The translations under genes were made by a program, and so were the position numbers. The notes beneath the pieces were generated by a model, which did no database searches, was not told the origin of the DNA, and saw nothing but the letters and a program-made list of their open reading frames with translations. From Enterococcus diestrammenae (GTDB taxonomy: Bacteria > Bacillota > Bacilli > Lactobacillales > Enterococcaceae), in assembly GCF_009933255.1 (NCBI RefSeq), contig NZ_MAEI01000013.1, positions 1 to 64,000 of the forward strand: DNA of 64,000 bases, given 5' to 3'. Shown here in pieces: positions 24,056 through 32,935 of this stretch (position 1 is its first letter; the number at the start of each line of letters is the position of its first letter).

Positions 24056-24592
24056 ATGACGCCAGCAGAAAAATATCAAGCCGAACAAGCCCAAGCAGAA
24101 ATCGATCACCATACCCCGACTGCTGGGGCGATGATTGGGCATATTATCAGCAATCTCAAAATCCAAGAAAACAAGTTATGGCAAAGTCGGTATTACGCCA
24201 AGGGACCAGACGCCTTTTTCATCACTAGTGAGTTTTCAAAAATCTTAACAGAAGCAAGCGCGTTTCTTGACCAATTGAACCAACTGATGTTAGATGAAGG
24301 TGAAGTCATTCCCACCACCACTGAAGAATTCAGCCGCTATAGCATGTTGGAAGAAAGTGGCCAGCGAAAATACGAAGAAACTAGCACCTTGATTTTTGAC
24401 ACCGTGAAGGATTTCAACACGCAACTCCTTTTTGTCACGCGGGGAATTGCTCTCGCCGAAAAGGAAGAAAAGCCTGGCTTGGCGCAACTTTTGCAAACCT
24501 TGTATGCTTGGTTGAAGCACCAAAGCGCCGTCTTGCAACGTTATTTAGGCCATGAGGTGCTGGAAGACTTAGAAGAAGATGACGAAGACTAA
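24056..24592 (+). CDS. Dps/ferritin-like protein without the canonical ferroxidase ligands
   Basis: A 178-residue helical protein aligning with Dps around LWQSRYYAKGPDAFFI (compare THWYMRGPGFLNL of the Dps at 12916) and FLDQLNQLML. The two ferroxidase His positions are Arg and Thr here and the Glu is lost, so classic iron oxidation is unlikely. The tail is very acidic (EDLEEDDED). It lies between the HMA gene and the FLP-type regulator, suggesting a role in metal or redox handling by this locus. Its ribosome site is weak. Confidence 0.7.
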   Translation: MTPAEKYQAEQAQAEIDHHTPTAGAMIGHIISNLKIQENKLWQSRYYAKGPDAFFITSEFSKILTEASAFLDQLNQLMLDEGEVIPTTTEEFSRYSMLEESGQRKYEETSTLIFDTVKDFNTQLLFVTRGIALAEKEEKPGLAQLLQTLYAWLKHQSAVLQRYLGHEVLEDLEEDDED

Positions 24593-24647
24593 CCTCCAGA
24601 TCCAGATGAGGCCCAGTCGAGTCAGTGAGTAAACAAACAGGAAGGCT

Positions 24648-25361
24648 GTGAAGATTGTGCCTCAAATGTCATCATCGCATAAGAACCATCCAGAGAAAAT
24701 AAACCACCAAGAGCACCTCTGTGTCACCTTGGTTCCGTTATTTAATCACTTGGACCTAGCTGACCAACAAAAAATCAATCAGCTGGTCCATCACCGCAGC
24801 TTTGCCAAAGGAGAACAAATTTTGACTCCAGATGGCGAGCCCCAACTGGTGATCGTCGCCCGGGGCAATTTGAAAGTCTACCAACTTTCCCCAGCCGGGC
24901 GGGAACAGCTATTGCGAGTGGTGGCTCCTGGTGGCTATGAAGGAGAAAGCCAACTCTTTGGGGCCAAAAACGACGACTTTTTCGCTGAAGCCCTACAACC
25001 CACCGAAGTCTGTGTCTTGAAGCAATCCGATTTTCAAGACTTGTTATTGCAATACCCACAACTCAGCCTGAAACTTTTGGAACTCACCGCCGACAAAATG
25101 ACCGCCGTCGAACAACAGACCCAGTTTCTTTTAATGGAAAAAGTCGAGGAGCGTTTGGCGAAGTACCTGACGGATCTGATGCTTGCCAGCGAATCACCAA
25201 GTTTGACAATTCCCATGAAGATGAAGGAACTGGCAGCCTATCTCGGCACCACCCCCGAAACCCTTTCCCGCAAGTTCAAACTATTGGAAACGCGCGGCTT
25301 GATTGCACGCAAAGGGCTCAAGGTAGACGTGTTGGATGCAGATGGGTTAGAAGAGCTTTGA
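24648..25361 (+). CDS. Crp/Fnr family regulator, FLP type
   Basis: A 237-residue regulator: short N-terminal arm with a Cys (EHLCVTLVPLFNHL), a cyclic-nucleotide-fold sensor (about 40-150), a long dimer helix and a winged helix-turn-helix with TTPETLSRKFKLLE. The recognition helix keeps E-x-x-S-R, as in FNR, predicting TTGAT half sites, two of which lie upstream in the locus. There is no FNR four-cysteine iron-sulfur set. A second Cys in the sensor (PTEVCVLKQ) could form the redox disulfide described for Lactobacillus FLP. GTG starts are possible at 24648 and 24657. Confidence 0.85.
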   Translation: MKIVPQMSSSHKNHPEKINHQEHLCVTLVPLFNHLDLADQQKINQLVHHRSFAKGEQILTPDGEPQLVIVARGNLKVYQLSPAGREQLLRVVAPGGYEGESQLFGAKNDDFFAEALQPTEVCVLKQSDFQDLLLQYPQLSLKLLELTADKMTAVEQQTQFLLMEKVEERLAKYLTDLMLASESPSLTIPMKMKELAAYLGTTPETLSRKFKLLETRGLIARKGLKVDVLDADGLEEL

Positions 25362-25382
25362 GAAAATGAGAAGTACAGTGAA

Positions 25383-25413
25383 AAAACACGGTCTTTGGGA
25401 TCGTGTTTTTTTT
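25383..25413 (+). terminator. Terminator after the FLP-type regulator
   Basis: AAACACG / CGTGTTT stem (25384-25390 and 25402-25408) followed by a long T run. Confidence 0.8.
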
Positions 25414-25525
25414 GTTGCAGTTTCGGTTGATTTGGTGAGAAATTGTCCTTTGAGTAATTGCTTGGTGAATAAAGTCATTCCCAAGCTCTCAGCTAGCTAT
25501 GAAACAACAGTTTTAGAAAAGCCCG

Positions 25526-26383
25526 TTAGTCTTGCTGATGGGCTTTTCGATAGTCACTGGGGGCGACTTGGCACTGCTTTTTAAAGGAATGGCTGAAATG
25601 CTCCAGCGAGGCGTAACCGAGTTTATCGGCAATTAGCGAAATGGCCTCATGGGTTTCTCGCAACAGCATCTTGGCAGCGGCCATGCGTCCTTCAGTCAGC
25701 TTACTTTGGAAGGTTTGGTCGTACAAATCGCGAATCAGACGTTGGGTTTGACGACTGCTGAGGTGGAGTTGATTTGCAAGATCTGCTAGGGAAGCTTCAC
25801 CGGTGCCTGCTAAGAAATACTGGTCGATCATCAAGTATCGTTCCCAGCTAGTGTCAAAGAAAGTCTCGTTAGTAGAGAGGGCCGTCTTCAGCACGGTTTC
25901 TGATCCAGATGCTCGCAACAGTCGAATCAGAAGTTGCTGGATTTCGGCGATGACGGCTTCTTCAAAAAAGGCTGGCTTTTCCCGTAATTCTGTCACCACT
26001 GTCGCAAAGTGGGGCTCTAATTTCCCTAAATCCTTCGTTTGATAATTTGCTAACGGCTCCAAAGCGCGGAAAAGTGCAGGCGTCTCGCTCGTCATCAAAA
26101 GATTAAGGCAGTATTCTTCCATCGGGTGTTGAGGATCGGAAAACTGACTGTGGGTAATCCCCGGACCAGTGATATAAAGGCTGCCTGCTTCTACAAGAAT
26201 TCGCTGGGAGGCCGTTTCGACCCAGCCAAAACCTGCCACACAAAAGTGAATTTCAAAGTGATCAGCCCCGTGACGATGGGGCGGGATGGGCGCAAAAATT
26301 GGTCCGCCACTAACCCGCAAGATGCGAATCTGTAATTTACCTAGCTCAAAAGCTAATTTGGGATAAAAAGCAAAAGGTTCCAT
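25526..26383 (-). CDS. AraC family transcriptional regulator
   Basis: A 285-residue regulator with an N-terminal cupin sensor (PPHRHGADHFEIHFCVAG, about 38-55) and a C-terminal pair of AraC helix-turn-helices (ASLADLANQLHLSSRQTQRL; EAISLIADKLGYASLEHFSH). It is encoded divergently from the alpha-L-fucosidase gene with 123 bp between starts, so it probably controls it in response to a fucoside or other sugar. The start at 26383 is 4 nt after GGAGG; an upstream ATG at 26401 is less well placed. Confidence 0.88.
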   Translation of the reverse strand: MEPFAFYPKLAFELGKLQIRILRVSGGPIFAPIPPHRHGADHFEIHFCVAGFGWVETASQRILVEAGSLYITGPGITHSQFSDPQHPMEEYCLNLLMTSETPALFRALEPLANYQTKDLGKLEPHFATVVTELREKPAFFEEAVIAEIQQLLIRLLRASGSETVLKTALSTNETFFDTSWERYLMIDQYFLAGTGEASLADLANQLHLSSRQTQRLIRDLYDQTFQSKLTEGRMAAAKMLLRETHEAISLIADKLGYASLEHFSHSFKKQCQVAPSDYRKAHQQD

Positions 26384-26506
26384 GGCTCCTCCAGTTGTCA
26401 AATCACGACATTATTTTGCTAAAAACGTCTGCTGTGTCTCTTATGTAAAAATAGCATAGCCGCTAGAATAAGGCTATCACAATTTGCAAAAATAGGAGGC
26501 TTTTCC

Positions 26507-27979
26507 ATGTACGATTTACAAGCAAAAATGGCTCAAGTGGCAGCAATCATCGCACAAGGTCCTTACCAAGACAACTGGCAATCCTTGCAACAATATACCC
26601 CACCTAAATGGTATCAAGAGAGCAAGTTTGGTATTTTAATTCACTGGGGTGTCTATAGTGTGCCAGCCTTTGGGAGCGAATGGTACTCTCGCAATATGTA
26701 TATCCAAGGCTCACCGGAATTTGCCTATCATCGGCAACATTACGGGGATCAGCAAGTTTTTGGCTACAAGGATTTGATTCCTTTGTTCAAGGCGGAAAAG
26801 TGGCAGCCAGCAAAATGGGCCCAACTTTTCAAGGATGCCGGGGCGCAGTATGTCGTGCCAGTGGCGGAGCATCATGATGGGTTTCAGATGTATGCCAGTG
26901 AACTTTCCCAGTGGAATGCCAAACAGATGGGGCCACAGCGGGATGTTCTGGGGGAATTAAAGGCGGCACTTGTGGAACAAGGGTTGACTTTGGGAGCCTC
27001 GAGCCATCGAGTGGAGCATTGGTTTTTCATGGGACATGGGCGAGAGTTTGCTAGTGATGTCCAAGGGGAGATGCAGCGGGGAGATTTTTATTGGCCAGCG
27101 GAAAAAGAAGCTGCCCATCATGATTTGCAATCCCAGCCGACACCCACAGCAGAATTTTTGGAAGATTGGTTAGCCCGCTGTTGCGAAATCATCGATAGCT
27201 ATCGTCCTCGAATTTTGTATTTTGACTGGTGGATTCAGCATCAAGCCGTCAAACCTTATCTGCAAAAACTCGCCGCTTATTACTACAACCGTGCCGCTGA
27301 GTGGGGCATTGAAGTGGTGATCAATTACAAACATGATAGTTATATGTTTGGTACGGCTGTGGTGGATATCGAGCGGGGGCAATTTGCTGATACGAAGCCG
27401 TTTATTTGGCAAACAGATACAGCGATGGCCTTGAATTCTTGGAGCTATACCAAAAATAATCATTACCGAAGCCCGCGGGATTTGCTTTGCGACTTGGTGG
27501 ATATCGTCAGCAAAAACGGGCGCCTGCTTTTAAATGTCGGTCCGAAATCAGACGGTACAATCAGTTCTGAAGAGGAAAGAATTCTCCAAACCATGGGACA
27601 ATGGCTTCAAGTCAACGGAGAAGCTATCTATGGTGCCAAAGTCTGGCGAATGTATGGTGAGGGGCCGACCCAAATCGTCGAAGGTCAATTTGCTGATGGG
27701 ATCAAAAAAGAGTTTACCTCTGAGGATATCCGCTACACAGTCAATGGGGACAGCATCTATGCCACTGTCTTGCGTCCTACAGCAGATGGCGTCTACCGCT
27801 TGCCTGCACTAGGCGTGAATGATGCCAGTCATAAACCGCTGTTCAATGGGATTATTCGACAAGTCAGCCAACTGGGCCAAGCGACGGTCTCTTGGAAACA
27901 GACAGCCAATGGACTGGAAATTAGCGGAGTTCCAGTGATAGATGATTTGCCAGTAGTCTTTCGGGTGCAACTGGTTTAG
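26507..27979 (+). CDS. Alpha-L-fucosidase, GH29 family
   Basis: A 490-residue cytosolic GH29 enzyme that would release L-fucose from fucosylated glycans imported by the cell. Seen: the N-terminal barrel with FGILIHWGVYSVPAFGSEWY, the substrate-loop PVAEHHDGFQMY, the nucleophile Asp in LYFDWWIQ, and RLLLNVGPKSDG near the barrel end, followed by a beta-sandwich. No signal peptide. ATAGGAGGC precedes the ATG. It is paired with a divergent AraC regulator; no fucose transporter is adjacent. Confidence 0.93.
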   Translation: MYDLQAKMAQVAAIIAQGPYQDNWQSLQQYTPPKWYQESKFGILIHWGVYSVPAFGSEWYSRNMYIQGSPEFAYHRQHYGDQQVFGYKDLIPLFKAEKWQPAKWAQLFKDAGAQYVVPVAEHHDGFQMYASELSQWNAKQMGPQRDVLGELKAALVEQGLTLGASSHRVEHWFFMGHGREFASDVQGEMQRGDFYWPAEKEAAHHDLQSQPTPTAEFLEDWLARCCEIIDSYRPRILYFDWWIQHQAVKPYLQKLAAYYYNRAAEWGIEVVINYKHDSYMFGTAVVDIERGQFADTKPFIWQTDTAMALNSWSYTKNNHYRSPRDLLCDLVDIVSKNGRLLLNVGPKSDGTISSEEERILQTMGQWLQVNGEAIYGAKVWRMYGEGPTQIVEGQFADGIKKEFTSEDIRYTVNGDSIYATVLRPTADGVYRLPALGVNDASHKPLFNGIIRQVSQLGQATVSWKQTANGLEISGVPVIDDLPVVFRVQLV

Positions 27980-28049
27980 TAGTGTAGATAGTGCGGCCGC
28001 TGGCTAAGTCGCCCTCAACTAATCCAAAATCTGCACGGAGACCAGCTTA

Positions 28050-28265
28050 TACCTTAAGAAAGCCGGCCGGACTTGCTTCCGGAGAATCCCTTGGGTGGTA
28101 GTGGATCGGTAAGTGCCAACCAAAGGACAGTTGTCATTTTGCTAGCTCATCTTAGCGAACTCTACTTAGGTGAACTGTATGGGATAGGCTTCTTTAGCCC
28201 TCGGACATTCTTGACATTACTACCCGAGGAATGCACCTACAACATGACCAACCGGTTTTATTGAT
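28050..28265. repeat. Mosaic intergenic repeat, copy 3 (inverted palindrome module)
   Basis: Starting AAGAAAGCCGGCCGGACTTGCTTCCGGAGAATCCC, this is the reverse complement of the right arm of copy 2 (19610-19690), including AGTGCCAACCAAAGGACAGTTGTC against its complement. Left (28062-28109) and right (28216-28262) ends form an imperfect inverted repeat. It lies between the convergent fucosidase and flotillin genes. Confidence 0.72.
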
Positions 28266-28299
28266 AAACTTCTTATATTTAATTCGTTTTAAGTAATTC

Positions 28300-28625
28300 T
28301 ATGATTTCTAAACCTGCTATCTATCGTAAAAATGGTGAAATTTAGCGGAGTAGAATTGAAATAGCAGTTGCTCACAGGATGTGAGATGGCTATAAAACCA
28401 TTGCGCATACAGTCATTTCTAAGCAGAGACCGCTAAGAAAGACTAGCAAATGTACTTAGAGTTGGTGGCACTTGTGACACTTACTCTAAGTTTGAAGCTC
28501 CAAGGAAAATGACAAATTGCTTTGTATTTGGCATTTCCCGGTCCAGCTACAGCTATTTCAATTCTTACGGAGCTAAATTTCACCATTTTTGTACCATCGA
28601 TTAAAACTTATAAGACCTTAGTGTA
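28300..28625. repeat. Mosaic intergenic repeat, copy 4 (long imperfect hairpin, module B)
   Basis: Arms 28328-28365 and 28551-28590 are inverted copies (AATGGTGAAATTTAGCGGAG ... CTCCGTAAGAATTGAAATAGC read on the other strand). The right half, on the minus strand, shares GAGCTTCAAACTTAGAGTAA and TACAAAGCAATTTGTCA exactly with the copy at 42713-42840. The whole could fold as a hairpin of about 260 nt with an internal arm ACTTAGAGTT / ACTCTAAGTT. Confidence 0.75.
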
Positions 28626-28627
28626 TC

Positions 28628-28660
28628 AAAAAAATACCGCCAACTTCCTTGAGTTGACGG
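28628..28660 (-). terminator. Terminator of the nfeD-flotillin operon
   Basis: On the minus strand, CGCCGTCAACT ... AGTTGGCGG with a short loop and then ATTTTTTT, just past the flotillin stop at 28671. Confidence 0.8.
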
Positions 28661-28670
28661 CGTTTCCTCT

Positions 28671-30173
28671 TTAAATATTGTACTTCGAACCGCGGCCAGG
28701 TTGGTCATCATCTGGGGTTGGTTTTTCTGTTTCGGGTTTAGCAGGAGCCGGTTTTTCGGCAACGGCAGAAGTTGGTGCCGCAGGGGCTGGTTGCGCCTCA
28801 GTGACGGCAGCGACGAGTTCCCGGTTGCCGGTGCGAGTGGACATGGAGTCATTGATCAAGGTGACCAAATCCAGGCCAGTGGTTTCTTTGATGGTTTCAA
28901 AGGTGCGAGCGAGTCCGGCTTGGCCCATTTCAGGCAGGCCGTCGCCGGAGCCAAAGCTGACCACTTTGTCGATGTTGGAAAGTGGGGCGTTGACTTCTTT
29001 GGCGATGGCTGGCAAGACTTTGATGAATTCCATCAAGATCCCGGCTTCGTTGAGTTTGGTCAAAGCAATGGCCATCTTTTCGCGACTTTCGGCTTCGGCT
29101 TGACCGACTTTGGCGATCTTTTCGGCGTCGGCACTCCCGAGTTTTTCGATTCGTTCCGCTTCCGCTTGGGTAGCTAGGCGGACTTTTTCCGCTTCGGCTT
29201 CAGCACGGGCGATTTCCCGGGCTTTGTCTGCCAAGGCGTTTTGTTCCACCACGTATTTGTCGGCTTCGGCTTTTTTCCGCAAGGTAGCATTGAGTTCTTT
29301 TTCCGTCAGTTCGGCTTGTTTGGCTTGGATTTCGATATTCTTATCTTGTTCAATCAAGTTGACTTTCATTTTTTCAGCCACGGCCACTTGTTCCGCTTGG
29401 GCTTGAGCAACTTCTTGTTCTTGTTGGTATTGGGCTTGTTTCAAAGCCATATCCTTGTTGGCTTCAGCGATTTCGGTTTTCCGACGAATTTCTTCGTGTT
29501 GGGCCAACTGTTCGTTTTCGGCTTGCTTGATCCGGGTTTCCCGAAGCGCGTTGGATTCGGCAACTTCCGCATTCTTTTTGACTTCGGCGATTTGTGGCCG
29601 CCCGAGGGCATCCAAGTAGCCGTTAGGATCGGAGACGTCTTTGATGGTGAAGGAGACGATTTCCAGCCCCATTTTTTTCAAGTCAGTGGAGGCGACATTT
29701 TGGACTTGTTCAGCGAAATCATCGCGGTTTTTGTAAATCGCTTCCACCGTCATGGTCCCGAGGATAGCCCGCAAGTGACCTTCCAAGACTTCTTTGGCTT
29801 CGTCTTCTAATTCATCTGTGGACTTGCCTAAATATTGTTCGGCCGCGGTCTTGATGGCTTCTGTGGAGTTGCCCACTTTCACCAAGACAGTGGCGGAAGC
29901 TTTGATTGGGACCCCTTGTTCCGTATAGACTTCTGGCGTGCCGATTTCCAATTTATGGGTCAGCAAGCTGAGTTTGTGGGCCTTTTGGATGATGGGAATC
30001 ACAAAAGTCCCGCTGTTTTTCAAAATTTTGATGCCCTCTTTCCCCAAAAGAGAACCCGTCACGATCAAGGCCTCATCAGGCTTCCCGATGCGATAGCGCA
30101 CCATCAAAAAGATCAAAAGGGCGACGACTAAGAGAATGATCAATAACACTGGACTTAAAATAAAACCGAACAT
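28671..30173 (-). CDS. Flotillin family protein (SPFH domain)
   Basis: A 500-residue membrane-scaffold protein of functional microdomains. It has an N-terminal membrane hairpin or span (about 5-25), an SPFH domain (about 30-200), a long coiled coil of Glu-Ala repeats (about 210-400; AEAEKVRLATQAEAERIEK), and a Pro/Ala-rich C-terminal tail. It resembles YuaG/FloT and YqiK. It follows the NfeD-like gene by 7 nt, the usual flotillin-NfeD pairing. It likely organises membrane protein complexes or signalling. Confidence 0.92.
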   Translation of the reverse strand: MFGFILSPVLLIILLVVALLIFLMVRYRIGKPDEALIVTGSLLGKEGIKILKNSGTFVIPIIQKAHKLSLLTHKLEIGTPEVYTEQGVPIKASATVLVKVGNSTEAIKTAAEQYLGKSTDELEDEAKEVLEGHLRAILGTMTVEAIYKNRDDFAEQVQNVASTDLKKMGLEIVSFTIKDVSDPNGYLDALGRPQIAEVKKNAEVAESNALRETRIKQAENEQLAQHEEIRRKTEIAEANKDMALKQAQYQQEQEVAQAQAEQVAVAEKMKVNLIEQDKNIEIQAKQAELTEKELNATLRKKAEADKYVVEQNALADKAREIARAEAEAEKVRLATQAEAERIEKLGSADAEKIAKVGQAEAESREKMAIALTKLNEAGILMEFIKVLPAIAKEVNAPLSNIDKVVSFGSGDGLPEMGQAGLARTFETIKETTGLDLVTLINDSMSTRTGNRELVAAVTEAQPAPAAPTSAVAEKPAPAKPETEKPTPDDDQPGRGSKYNI

Positions 30174-30180
30174 AGCTTTC

Positions 30181-30600
30181 TCACTCCTTCATAAATGCTT
30201 TGTTTTTCACAACTAAGGCAATGCCCCGCTCATCGAAATCGATGATCAGAACCTTGGTACCAACTGGAAGCAAGAGACCATTCGTGGCTTCTGCGTCCCT
30301 GTACAACCGGGCTGGATGGACTGAGCGCGCCTGTTCAGAGCCCGTCACCATCACTTCACCAATCGAGGAACCATGGATTTTTTCCGTCAGTTCGCCAATC
30401 ACAAAATCATCTTTTTCCATCACATTGCTGGTGTTTTTATCGGTGAAACGATTGTACAGCCACATAAAAGGACTCAAAATGAGGCTAAATAAAAGGGAAA
30501 TCACCAAGATTGCCAATACACCTAGCAATAGCCAGGCGATGACCTTCCCATAATTAGGCAGCCAAGCCAGCTGATTATTGATCCAATCTAAGACAACCAT
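30181..30600 (-). CDS. NfeD-like membrane protein
   Basis: A 139-residue short NfeD (no protease part): one long membrane segment or hairpin (about 17-48) and a C-terminal OB-fold-like beta domain (about 75-139; GLLLPVGTKVLIIDFDERGIALVV). Partners flotillin, which it precedes by 7 nt. The start at 30600 has AAGGTGG at good spacing; a GTG four codons upstream lies inside that site. Confidence 0.87.
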   Translation of the reverse strand: MVVLDWINNQLAWLPNYGKVIAWLLLGVLAILVISLLFSLILSPFMWLYNRFTDKNTSNVMEKDDFVIGELTEKIHGSSIGEVMVTGSEQARSVHPARLYRDAEATNGLLLPVGTKVLIIDFDERGIALVVKNKAFMKE

Positions 30601-30692
30601 CTGTGTTCCCACCTTTCATCTTTCAATCATCTGTTCCTCGTTATGTTTAAGCTAATGATAGGACAACTGACAACCGGCTTCAAGGAAAATCG

Positions 30693-30734
30693 TTAGGGAA
30701 TTTGCAAAAAATTCCTGGCTTAACAATTCCCTAA
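30693..30734 (-). promoter_or_regulatory. Inverted repeat upstream of nfeD-flotillin
   Basis: TTAGGGAATT (30693-30702) and AATTCCCTAA (30725-30734) are perfect inverted 10-mers 22 bp apart, 93-134 bp before the nfeD start. This looks like a two-site operator or a binding site for an envelope-stress regulator. The rest of 30601-30949 has no gene. Confidence 0.45.
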
Positions 30735-30949
30735 GTTTTGCGGATGGAAGCCTTTTAGCACAAAATTATCCCTTATATATGAAGGAAAAAGCAGAAAGAG
30801 AAAAGCTCAGGTGACAAAAGTGTAAGTTGGTTATTTTTTTGAAAGTTTCCTTTTCAAAGGAGGCCCCCTTTTTTTCATCTTTTCAGAAGTGAATTTTTCA
30901 AGTACAATAGGAAACATCAGAAAAAATTACACAAAAAGGAATGAAGCAA

Positions 30950-31282
30950 ATGTCTCAATTACCGAATTGTCCCCAATGTGCCTCCGTTTATACCTATGAA
31001 GACCGTGGCTTGTTTGTCTGTCCAGAATGCGGACACGAATGGAGCGAGGCCGACGTGGCAGAAACTGGCCTAGTGGTGAAAGATGCAAATGGCAATCTTT
31101 TACAAGAAGGCGACAGCGTCACCATCATCAAAGATTTGAAAGTCAAAGGCGCTACCGGACCGTTAAAACAAGGCACCAAAGTCAAAAATATCCGCTTAGT
31201 CGAAGGGGATCACAACATCGACTGTAAGATCGACGGCTTCGGAGCGATGTCCTTGAAATCGGAATTTGTCAAGAAAATCTAA
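30950..31282 (+). CDS. YjdM/PhnA family zinc-ribbon protein
   Basis: A 110-residue protein with an N-terminal zinc ribbon ([15 protein letters not shown] and VCPECGHEW) and the conserved PhnA C-terminal domain ([33 protein letters not shown]). Despite the PhnA name, family members are not required for phosphonate use and their role is unclear. The start at 30950 has AAAGGA 8 nt upstream. Single gene. Confidence 0.9.
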   Translation: MSQLPNCPQCASVYTYEDRGLFVCPECGHEWSEADVAETGLVVKDANGNLLQEGDSVTIIKDLKVKGATGPLKQGTKVKNIRLVEGDHNIDCKIDGFGAMSLKSEFVKKI

Positions 31283-31434
31283 GCTCGCAGGATTTCCAAG
31301 CATCGTTCACAAAAAGTTCATCAAGGCTTTGTATACTATAAGAAATCAGACGAAGCGGCAGCTGAGTAAGCATGGGGATGATCCTGTGTTGCTTTTGCAC
31401 TAGGCTTCGTTAGAGTATGAATGAGGTGAGTAGG

Positions 31435-32145
31435 ATGTTTCCTATGGGATATGGTTTTGGTTTTTTTGACGGCACGATGATTTTGGTGATTATCGGGATG
31501 GTCTTATCGATGGCCGCCTCAGCTTACGTCAAAAGTACCTTTAGTAAATACGATCAAGTGAAAAGTCGTAATCAGGTGACTGGGACAAAAGCCGCCCAGT
31601 ACATCTTGAATAGTCAAAATATCCACAATGTCGGCGTCCAGCAAATCGCCGGCGACTTGACGGATAATTACAACTCAGGCACGAAGATGTTGAGCCTGTC
31701 AGAAGCAACCGCTCAATCCACCTCCGTCGCTGCTATCGGTGTGGCGGCTCATGAGTGTGGGCATGCGGTGCAAGATGCCAAAGGGTATTTCCCTTTGCGA
31801 TTGCGAGCAGCGATTGTCCCCGTGGCCAATATCGGTTCCTCCATGGCGATGCCGATAATTTTGATTGGCTTGTTTTTACAGACGCAAGCCTTGATTCAAC
31901 TAGGGCTAATCGCCTTTTCCTTGGCCCTGTTGTTCCAAATCGTCACCTTGCCAGTGGAATTCAACGCCTCTAGCCGGGCTTTGTCGATTTTGGCTGAAGG
32001 CGGCCTCTTGACGGAAGAAGAACTTCCTCAAGCCCGTAAAGTCCTAATTGCAGCCGCCTTGACCTATGTGGCAGCCGCGATCAGTACCGCGTTGCAACTC
32101 TTGCGCTTGGTGTTGTTGTTTGGCGGCCGCAATGATGACCGCTAA
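31435..32145 (+). CDS. Membrane zinc metallopeptidase (YugP/DUF neutral zinc family)
   Basis: A 236-residue integral membrane protease with the zinc motif AAHECGHAVQDA (HExxH) at about 105-116, an N-terminal membrane helix and further helices near 130-175 and 210-228. It matches the YugP-like neutral zinc metallopeptidases of Bacillota, whose substrates are unknown. GAGGTGA precedes the ATG at 31435. Single gene. Confidence 0.9.
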   Translation: MFPMGYGFGFFDGTMILVIIGMVLSMAASAYVKSTFSKYDQVKSRNQVTGTKAAQYILNSQNIHNVGVQQIAGDLTDNYNSGTKMLSLSEATAQSTSVAAIGVAAHECGHAVQDAKGYFPLRLRAAIVPVANIGSSMAMPIILIGLFLQTQALIQLGLIAFSLALLFQIVTLPVEFNASSRALSILAEGGLLTEEELPQARKVLIAAALTYVAAAISTALQLLRLVLLFGGRNDDR

Positions 32146-32159
32146 AGGAGCATAAAATC

Positions 32160-32205
32160 AAAAGCGACTCCGGTTCTTTTGCAGAATCGGAGTTGTTGCT
32201 TTTGG
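32160..32205 (+). terminator. Terminator after the metallopeptidase gene
   Basis: CAAAAGCGACTCCG / CGGAGTTGTTGCTTTTG imperfect stem with a T-rich end. Confidence 0.6.
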
Positions 32206-32245
32206 AGACGTAGTTGAAGCTAACACTGGAAAGGAGCCGTATGTG

Positions 32246-32896
32246 ATGATTAAAATAACTAAGAGCCAGTTGATACGAGCCGCTTATGCCACCCTTGGCG
32301 TATTGATTTTAGGCTTTGGCGCCACGATTTTACGGGAAGGCCATGTGGGGATGGACCCTTATACCTCAGCCAACATTGCCATTTCGGGGATGCTGGGCTT
32401 GTCTTTGGGGGTCTATCAGCTAGGCTTGAATCTGGTTTTTTTACTGTTAATTTTTTTATTTGGTCGGAAATATATCGGGTTTGGGACGGTTGTGAATATG
32501 GTCTTTACCGGTTTTTTCATCGATATGTTTACGGCGTTGTTTGAAAAAGTCGGGATTCAGGCGGAAACCCTACCGATGAAGCTTCTTTTTTTGGTGGTAG
32601 GTACCGTGATTTTCACTTTTGCCGTGTCCTTGTATACCGGGGCAAATCTGGGGGCTGCGCCTTATGATGCCTGTGCGCCGACGATTGTCGATCACACTGT
32701 TTGGCCTTATCGGGTGGTGCGGATCATCCAAGACGTGTCCTTTACTTTGCTGGGCTTCTTCCTCGGCGGACCCGTGGGTGTGGGGACCTTTATCAATGCC
32801 TTTCTTACCGGACCGTTGATTACTTTTTGGAATGACAACGTGGCTGGCCCGTTGATTGCCAAATCGCTGGCAGCCGTAGAAAAGTCAAACGGATGA
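32246..32896 (+). CDS. YczE/YyaS/YitT-type membrane protein
   Basis: A 216-residue protein with about five membrane helices. The glycine-rich LGVLILGFGATILREGHVGMDPYT opening (shown in part) and the later LYTGANLGAAPYDAC repeat are the signature of the YczE/YyaS family, whose function is unknown. AAAGGAG lies 9 nt before the ATG at 32246 (an in-frame GTG is one codon earlier). Its stop runs into a terminator stem. Confidence 0.82.
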   Translation: MIKITKSQLIRAAYATLGVLILGFGATILREGHVGMDPYTSANIAISGMLGLSLGVYQLGLNLVFLLLIFLFGRKYIGFGTVVNMVFTGFFIDMFTALFEKVGIQAETLPMKLLFLVVGTVIFTFAVSLYTGANLGAAPYDACAPTIVDHTVWPYRVVRIIQDVSFTLLGFFLGGPVGVGTFINAFLTGPLITFWNDNVAGPLIAKSLAAVEKSNG

Positions 32897-32935
32897 AAAA
32901 AGAACCCTCAGCGAGAGCAGCGAGGGTTCTTTTTA
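32897..32935 (+). terminator. Terminator after the YczE-like gene
   Basis: AAAAAAGAACCCTC / GAGGGTTCTTTTT stem with a 12-nt loop, immediately past the stop codon. Confidence 0.88.

Noticed and set aside
28678-29810. Long plus-strand frames (up to 189 aa) opposite the flotillin gene
   Set aside because: They are Phe- and Gly-rich mirror translations of the Glu/Ala-rich coiled coil on the other strand, with no ribosome sites and no family motifs.
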